Source: JBBRGK01 sp036741355 (lineage in GTDB: Bacteria > Chloroflexota > Dehalococcoidia > CAUJGQ01). Taken from it: DNA of 9,608 nucleotides. The notes under the pieces are model-generated. The model searched no databases. It was not told the origin of the DNA and saw nothing but the letters and a program-made list of their open reading frames with translations. The DNA lies in contig DAINSK010000073.1 in NCBI GenBank assembly GCA_036741355.1, forward strand, positions 1 through 9,608, written 5' to 3'. The translations under genes were made by a program, and so were the position numbers. Positions 6,651 to 9,608 of the stretch are shown here, piece by piece (the stretch's first letter is position 1; every line of letters starts with the position of its first letter).

Positions 6651-6878
6651 TCACCGAGATGGTGTTGGCGTTGGCGTTGGCGTCGCGTTGAAACCGTTCA
6701 CGGCGCTGGCGACCGCGTGCTGGGCATTGGCCCCTGTGTTCTGGGCCGTGTTGATCGCCGAGTTTGCGGCGTTCTTGGCGTCGCCACTGTTAAAGCCCAC
6801 GTTCGTGTTGTTGTTCGAACCGCAGCCTACAAGCAGAAGCACACCCGCGGCGGGAATAACCAGCATGAGCTTACGCAT
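6651..6878 (-). CDS. Small secreted lipoprotein, Asn/Ala-rich with TP-repeat tail (75 aa)
   Basis: The ATG at 6878 opens a lipoprotein signal: MRK, a hydrophobic core 'LMLVIPAAGVLLL' and lipobox L16-V17-G18-C19. After cleavage by signal peptidase II the mature protein would be about 57 residues, tethered by a lipidated Cys. Gly at +2 gives no sorting signal I would rely on. The mature chain starts with an Asn-rich linker (GSNNNTNVGFN). It continues with an Ala/Asn-rich amphipathic stretch, 'AKNAANSAINTAQNTGANAQ', that may form a helix with polar and small faces, as in entericidin- or LEA-like stress lipoproteins. It ends in TPTPTPTPSR. An upstream in-frame ATG at 6962 encodes an Arg-rich stretch without a signal, so it is rejected as the start. 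AGAGGGA sits about ten bases before the chosen ATG, which is longer than ideal. The neighbours are stress-related and on the same strand. Confidence 0.75.
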   Translation of the reverse strand: MRKLMLVIPAAGVLLLVGCGSNNNTNVGFNSGDAKNAANSAINTAQNTGANAQHAVASAVNGFNATPTPTPTPSR

Positions 6879-6900
6879 CAATGTTCGATCCCTCTCTACC

Positions 6901-6918
6901 CCGCGCCGACTGGCGCGG
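6901..6918 (-). promoter_or_regulatory. Perfect 7-bp hairpin in the leader of the lipoprotein gene
   Basis: CCGCGCC-GACT-GGCGCGG is a perfect inverted repeat of 7 bp with a four-base loop, 22 bases upstream of the lipoprotein start. It lacks a T-run, so it is more likely a leader structure or an operator than a terminator. Confidence 0.35.
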
Positions 6919-7113
6919 CCCTTCCAGGGTCGCATGAACGCCAGCGCCCACGGCTCACCCACTTTGGTCGGTCATGGCGAAGTTTGTTCAGGACCCAGGC
7001 CAGGTCAGTGAGGGTGGCGTCCAGCAGAGGCTGCGCAGCTGCCATGGCTCGCCCTGCCCTTCCGAGGGAGCGGCATGAGACAGGGACGCGCCTCCCCCGC
7101 TGCTGCAGGTGAG

Positions 7114-7398
7114 CTAGACGACGGTGGTGCCGCCTCCATGACCGTGGATGCCCAGGTGTCCCGGGGCGTCCACCTTCGCCGCATCGAGGTTGTCCTTCGT
7201 GACGCTGAGGCGGACCTCGCTGCTCGTGGTGCTGCTGATGTAGCTACTCGCCAGCCAGTAGTCCGGCCGCATCGAGACATCGACCTTGAAGCAAGCGTCG
7301 CTCACTTCCTTAACGCGGCCAAGCCCCTTGCTGTCGGCCGTCAGGACCTGTGCCCCGGGAACGGGCGCTGCAGCGCTGGTACTGCCAGGCGCGGTCAT
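7114..7398 (-). CDS. DUF2171/PRC-barrel-like protein (94 aa)
   Basis: The ATG at 7398 has AAGGAG eight bases upstream. The GTG at 7407 overlaps that site and is rejected. After an Ala/Pro/Ser linker, 'AQVLTADSKGLGRVKEVSDACFKVD' (16-40) is the strand-turn-strand start typical of PRC-barrel-like DUF2171 domains, with the 'D..G..iG.V..V....F.V' pattern. It is followed by 'RPDYWLASSYI' (44-54) and 'SEVRLSVTKDNLDAAKVD' (60-77), the usual D-Y-W-L and 'v.L...k..l' segments of that group. The C-terminus has a short His/Gly tail (HLGIHGHGGG), which might bind metal. No signal peptide or membrane segment is seen. These domains are found in stress-induced proteins and their ligand is unknown. No gene lies within 200 bases on either side, so it is probably transcribed alone. 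Confidence 0.8.
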   Translation of the reverse strand: MTAPGSTSAAAPVPGAQVLTADSKGLGRVKEVSDACFKVDVSMRPDYWLASSYISSTTSSEVRLSVTKDNLDAAKVDAPGHLGIHGHGGGTTVV

Positions 7399-7439
7399 AG
7401 TGGTCACTCCTTAAGACGCTCTCGCTCCGCCGCGGGGCT

Positions 7440-7445
7440 ACTATA
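7440..7445 (-). promoter_or_regulatory. Possible -10 element for the DUF2171-like gene
   Basis: On the minus strand TATAGT lies 41 bases upstream of the ATG at 7398, giving a leader of about 35 bases. No convincing -35 was found at 16-18 bases. Confidence 0.25.
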
Positions 7446-7576
7446 ATGAGCGTACGCTTTCTCCATCCCGTTGTCATCCCGCCACAGACGTAGTGCCTGT
7501 TGCTCAGCGAGCTCACTGCTGTGCTCGACTTTGGCAGCTTTATAGTTAGCGACGGGTTGTTCGAACCGACTCGTGC

Positions 7577-7603
7577 AAAAAGCGAGGGCCCTATGCCCCC
7601 CTC
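7577..7603 (-). terminator. Rho-independent terminator after the CsbD gene
   Basis: On the minus strand a six-pair stem (GGGGGC pairing with GCCCTC through one G-U) closes a five-base loop and is followed after GC by TTTTT. It begins about 25 bases past the CsbD stop codon, the expected place for the end of the miniprotein/CsbD transcript. Confidence 0.5.
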
Positions 7604-7626
7604 AGTGCTGTCCGTCTCGTTGGTCT

Positions 7627-7833
7627 TTATCCGCCCAGCTTGTGCTTGACGGCATCGGCCGCATCGCCGACGGTGTCCTTCACCTTGCCGAACGTGCCCT
7701 GGACCTTGCCTTCGCCCTTGCGGGCGCTGCCTTCGGCTGCCAGGTCCCCGTTACCGCTCGCACGCCCGGCCGTCTCTCGAGCGGCGCCCACGCCTTCTTT
7801 GACCTTGCCTTTGACCTCATCCATGTCCGGCAT
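7627..7833 (-). CDS. csbD: CsbD family stress-response protein (68 aa)
   Basis: The chain is short, hydrophilic and helix-forming, with the CsbD pattern: 'DEVKGKVKEGVGAARETAGRA' opening, then G-N-G-D-L-A-A-E-G and 'KGEGKVQGTFGKVKDTVGDA' to a basic end. Length and sequence match the family, and no other domain is present. CsbD proteins are induced by general stress (sigma-B regulon in Bacillus) and are thought to be flexible, LEA-like cytoplasmic proteins; their biochemical role is unsettled. The start may be ATG 7833 or ATG 7824 (MDEVKG...); neither has a strong ribosome-binding site. The gene follows the 22-residue miniprotein copy 2 by 43 bases, a gap that contains a 16-bp perfect palindrome, so its translation may be coupled to the miniprotein or controlled by a hairpin. 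A good terminator follows. Confidence 0.9.
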   Translation of the reverse strand: MPDMDEVKGKVKEGVGAARETAGRASGNGDLAAEGSARKGEGKVQGTFGKVKDTVGDAADAVKHKLGG

Positions 7834-7849
7834 ACCGCTGTCTCGTTCC

Positions 7850-7865
7850 GGCTCCCGCGGGAGCC
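7850..7865. promoter_or_regulatory. 16-bp perfect palindrome between miniprotein copy 2 and csbD
   Basis: GGCTCCCGCGGGAGCC is its own reverse complement. In RNA it would fold as a six-pair stem with a CGCG loop, 16 bases before the CsbD start. It contains GGGAG, too far from the ATG (18 bases) to be its normal ribosome-binding site. It could be a leader hairpin, an RNA-processing site or an operator. Confidence 0.45.
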
Positions 7866-7876
7866 AGCACCCCGCC

Positions 7877-7945
7877 TCAGCGGAAGATGAGCACGAGAAT
7901 AATGATGATTATTATTAGCGTGAGTAGCCCACCACCGATATACAT
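7877..7945 (-). CDS. 22-residue single-pass membrane miniprotein, copy 2
   Basis: ATG at 7945, TGA at 7877-7879, preceded by a consensus AGGAGG ribosome-binding site seven bases away. The peptide starts MYIGGGLLTL, continues with six isoleucines and ends LVLIFR. It is 20/22 identical to the copy at 190-258, with most nucleotide differences at silent positions. The upstream leaders share TCTACGC (plus-strand reading), suggesting a duplicated unit of leader and gene. It is the first gene of a likely two-gene transcript with csbD. The single helix, the glycines near the N-terminus and the terminal Arg suggest a membrane peptide with its C-terminus in the cytoplasm. The function is unknown; a type I toxin-like or stress-membrane peptide are both possible, but no antitoxin RNA is evident. 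Confidence 0.8.
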   Translation of the reverse strand: MYIGGGLLTLIIIIIILVLIFR

Positions 7946-8076
7946 GAAGGTTCCTCCTCTACGCTCACGCTAGCTGACCCTCCCGCTGGCTGCATACCAC
8001 TCTCGGTGTCCACCACCAGCCAGGGGGATAGCCGGGCGGCTACCTCTGCTGTGCGCCTGGCCCTTCCGCGCGAGGG

Positions 8077-8730
8077 ATGTGGCGTGGGCGCCGGTCACGT
8101 ACGCTTCGCTTGGGCTGCCGGTGCGCATTCCTGCGGTGTGCCATCACGACGACATCCGGGCTCCCATACCCTGCGGTCTTTGACCGCAACGCGTTGGCAC
8201 TGCTGAGGGTGCTGGCGCGCGGGACCACCCGGCACCATGCCGCGCGGCAGGACGAGGCCGCTGCGTGGGTGGCCGTCTTTGATGGGGCGTTCTTCCAGCT
8301 GCCGGCGAGCACGGTCCGGCCGTCCCAGGCGGGTCGTGCGACGGCGCAGCAACCGGCCGCGTCAGCAGCACTGCCGACAGTGGTCCTGGTGGTGGACGAT
8401 GACGTGAGTATCCGCGAGGTCGTGCAGCTGGCACTGCTGGACGAGGGCTATGAGGTTCTGCTGGCAGAAGACGGCCAGCGAGCATTGGAGCTCGTGGACG
8501 CGCGCCAGCCCAGCATCATCCTGCTCGATATGAACATGCCGGTCATGGACGGTCCTGCCTTCTGCGACGCACTGGCAGACCACACCCCCGCCACGCGACC
8601 CACCATCGTAGTCATGACCGCTTCGGATCGGGCGCACGACTTTCGCGAACACTGCCACGCCGACGACGAATTGGGGAAGCCGTTTGAGCTTGACGAGCTC
8701 TATGCGGTGGTGCGGCGCGCTGCCGCCTGA
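8077..8730 (+). CDS. Response regulator receiver-domain protein with N-terminal extension (up to 217 aa)
   Basis: Residues 101-217 form a complete CheY-like receiver domain: acidic pair D107-D108 in 'VVLVVDDD', phospho-acceptor D151 in 'IILLDMNMPVMDG', T181 in VVMTAS and K201 in GKPFE. All residues needed for phosphorylation are present. No DNA-binding or enzymatic domain follows, so output is by protein contact, as in single-domain regulators. The start is unsettled. No ATG lies between 8077 and the receiver, and the ATG at 8077 has GAGGG immediately against it without spacing. GTG codons at 8209, 8269 and 8380 lack ribosome-binding sites. Residues about 30-85 (including 'ALALLRVLARGTTRHHAARQ' and 'WVAVFDGAFF') could be part of the protein or non-coding upstream DNA. 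No histidine kinase is in the window; the partner is unknown. Confidence 0.85.
   Translation: MWRGRRSRTLRLGCRCAFLRCAITTTSGLPYPAVFDRNALALLRVLARGTTRHHAARQDEAAAWVAVFDGAFFQLPASTVRPSQAGRATAQQPAASAALPTVVLVVDDDVSIREVVQLALLDEGYEVLLAEDGQRALELVDARQPSIILLDMNMPVMDGPAFCDALADHTPATRPTIVVMTASDRAHDFREHCHADDELGKPFELDELYAVVRRAAA
8172..8188. promoter_or_regulatory. 7-bp perfect inverted repeat upstream of the receiver domain
   Basis: TGCGGTC-TTT-GACCGCA is a perfect dyad with a three-base spacer. It lies inside the doubtful N-terminal extension of the response regulator frame. If the true start is downstream, this would sit in the promoter region and could be an operator. It may also be chance inside coding DNA. 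Confidence 0.25.
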
Positions 8731-8829
8731 TGGTTGTCGCCGCCCCCGAGTAGTGAGCGACAGCGCCACGGCGCCGGGCTGGTGCGTAAGTACTGAGACG
8801 AGCAAATGGTGACACGAGGAGCGATACTC

Positions 8830-9054
8830 ATGGCACAGTCGGTGCAGGAACTGAAACAGCGCGTCGAGACTGTGGAGCTCTGGCCAGAGAGCACCAACGA
8901 TGACCGGTGCGATAACTGCCAGTTCTACAGGGTGCTGAGGGAGGGGATTGGCTACTGCGCCCACCGCGACGTCGATATGGTCGTTGGTGGCCCATGGTGG
9001 TGCAAGCTTTGGGCGCCCGACCGGGCCACGGCGCAAGCACGACAGGCGCGGTAA
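8830..9054 (+). CDS. Small four-cysteine protein resembling high-potential iron-sulfur protein (74 aa)
   Basis: The ATG at 8830 follows GAGGAG by about eight bases, better than the in-frame ATG at 8806. The N-terminal 26 residues look like a helix (AQSVQELKQRVETVELW). They are followed by four cysteines: C27-x2-C30, C43 and C58, in 'RCDNCQFYR', 'GIGYCAHRDVDMVVGG' and 'PWWCKLWAP'. The order C-x2-C-x12-C-x14-C-x2-W, with aromatic residues hugging the cysteines, is like the Fe4S4 binding pattern of HiPIPs. It deviates at the last Cys: GPWWC instead of the usual G-[YW]-C. No signal peptide is present, while many HiPIPs are exported, so a cytoplasmic Fe-S or zinc protein is also possible. A hairpin 45 bases past the stop may end the transcript. 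The gene starts 100 bases after the response regulator on the same strand, so a shared transcript is possible but not shown. Confidence 0.7.
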   Translation: MAQSVQELKQRVETVELWPESTNDDRCDNCQFYRVLREGIGYCAHRDVDMVVGGPWWCKLWAPDRATAQARQAR

Positions 9055-9098
9055 GTCTGTCGTGCTCCGGACGGTGCCGATGCAGTTGGTGCCTTCAT

Positions 9099-9118
9099 CG
9101 CCGAGCAATTCCTCGGCG
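9099..9118 (+). terminator. Hairpin after the four-cysteine protein, possible terminator
   Basis: CGCCGAG-CAATTC-CTCGGCG is a perfect seven-pair stem with a six-base loop, 45 bases after the stop codon. Only TT follows, so intrinsic termination would be weak. Confidence 0.35.
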
Positions 9119-9160
9119 TTAACGGAGCGCACTCCGGGACTCGATTCAGAACTAGTGTGC

Positions 9161-9166
9161 TATTCT
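9161..9166 (+). promoter_or_regulatory. Possible -10 element for a leaderless mRNA
   Basis: TATTCT ends seven bases before the ATG at 9173, so transcription would begin at or next to the A of the start codon. No clear -35 is seen, and no ribosome-binding site precedes the ATG, which fits a leaderless message. Confidence 0.25.
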
Positions 9167-9172
9167 GTGCAG

Positions 9173-9427
9173 ATGGCACGCAGTCGGCAACCGGGCTGTC
9201 TCTTCTGTGGCCAGGAAGCACCGGCAGTCTGGTACACCCTCGCCTGCGACGAGCCGCGTTCCGAAGAGAAGCGTGTATCCGGACAGGAGCGCTACGAATT
9301 TCCCGATCGCCTCTGCCTCAAGCATTTCGGCATCCTGTACCGCGCCGGTGACCGGGGCCGGGTGCATCTGCTCACGGGTAAACACTGGTGGTTACTGGGA
9401 TGGCCAAAGCCGGGGGCGTCGGTTTAG
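9173..9427 (+). CDS. Small Cys/His protein, possible zinc-binding (84 aa)
   Basis: The start chosen is ATG 9173. The longer open frame to 8948 overlaps the preceding gene and encodes a Ser/Pro/Arg-rich stretch of no protein character. The protein has C9-x2-C12 (in PGCLFCGQ), C25, and C48-x2-H51 (in RLCLKHFG), a C2...CH arrangement that could bind zinc like a short ribbon. The C-terminus is aromatic and basic (HLLTGKHWWLLGWPKPG). No signal peptide, membrane helix or enzyme motif is evident, and I recognise no family. There is no ribosome-binding site, and the upstream TATTCT suggests leaderless translation. It follows the four-cysteine protein by 118 bases with a hairpin between. Both are small Cys-based proteins, so a functional link is conceivable but unproven. 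Confidence 0.6.
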   Translation: MARSRQPGCLFCGQEAPAVWYTLACDEPRSEEKRVSGQERYEFPDRLCLKHFGILYRAGDRGRVHLLTGKHWWLLGWPKPGASV

Positions 9428-9507
9428 AGCTAGAGTTTTCGGCCGGACGTCAGGATATTATCATGCCAGATTCACCCAGAATGGCTAGAATTAATTCGAT
9501 CTCGACC

Positions 9508-9521
9508 AGCCTGGACAGGCT
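9508..9521. other. Short hairpin between two convergent genes
   Basis: AGCCTG-GA-CAGGCT is a perfect inverted repeat (in practice five pairs with a four-base loop). It lies 12 bases past the stop of the right-edge gene. No T-run follows, so a terminator role is only possible. Confidence 0.2.
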
Positions 9522-9533
9522 CGGATAGGGCGC

Positions 9534-9608
9534 TTATGCCGCGGCAGCGCCGGGATCGACGATGAGGCTGTGCCGCCGGACGCGAATGCGGGGCGCGATC
9601 GCGACGAT
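9534..9608 (-). CDS. C-terminal end of an unidentified gene (cut by window edge)
   Basis: From the window edge the minus strand reads 24 codons (IVAIAPRIRVRRHS, then LIVDPGAAAA) to a TAA at 9536-9534. Twenty of the 24 third positions are G or C, as expected for coding DNA in this genome, and the frame is open to the edge. The fragment is too short to name. The basic 'RIRVRRHS' and the Ala end carry no known signature. Confidence 0.4.
   Translation of the reverse strand: MVAIAPRIRVRRHSLIVDPGAAAA

Noticed and set aside
7550..7570. GGTTGTTCGAACC, similar to a tRNA T-arm
   Set aside because: No acceptor, D or anticodon stems around it.
8362..9132. Minus-strand frame of 256 codons
   Set aside because: Lies opposite the receiver-domain and four-cysteine genes, both with clear motifs.

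Overview
The window is GC-rich bacterial DNA and carries no rRNA, tRNA or CRISPR array that I could see. The secreted protein has an internally repeated 'GWNLVAFP...GAWVYF' module. Alongside it are CsbD, PRC-barrel/DUF2171-like and BON-like stress proteins and a divergent Nramp-type transporter. Together these most resemble soil or environmental Chloroflexota and relatives. That placement is inference from protein style; no marker gene is present.

Layout: (1) Positions 1-258, minus strand: the start of a hydrophobic miniprotein cut by the window edge, and a complete 22-residue membrane miniprotein. (2) 259-1422: a gene-poor, apparently decayed stretch with one recognisable pseudogene (501-851, in-frame amber) and a possible insertion-sequence end near 398. 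(3) 1423-3983, plus strand: a soluble protein of 153 residues with a general-stress-protein-like fold, then a 568-residue secreted multidomain protein. (4) 4300-7945, minus strand: a block of stress and envelope genes. In transcription order these are a second copy of the 22-residue miniprotein and CsbD (7945-7627); a DUF2171-like protein (7398-7114); a small lipoprotein (6878-6651); and a 27-residue membrane miniprotein, a BON-domain protein and an Nramp-like transporter (6476-4300). The last two overlap by ATGA. (5) 8077-9427, plus strand: a receiver-domain response regulator with an unexplained N-terminal extension, a small four-cysteine protein resembling high-potential iron-sulfur proteins, and a small Cys/His protein that may be made from a leaderless mRNA. 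(6) The right edge holds the last 24 codons of a minus-strand gene.

Most of the block is consistent with a general stress or envelope-maintenance island: CsbD, BON, the DUF2171-like barrel, the lipoprotein, and single-pass miniproteins of 22-27 residues ahead of two of the operons. The observation most worth following is the miniprotein set. Two copies 7.7 kb apart are 20/22 identical in protein and differ mainly at synonymous positions. Each has a plausible ribosome-binding site, and they are too short for ordinary gene callers.
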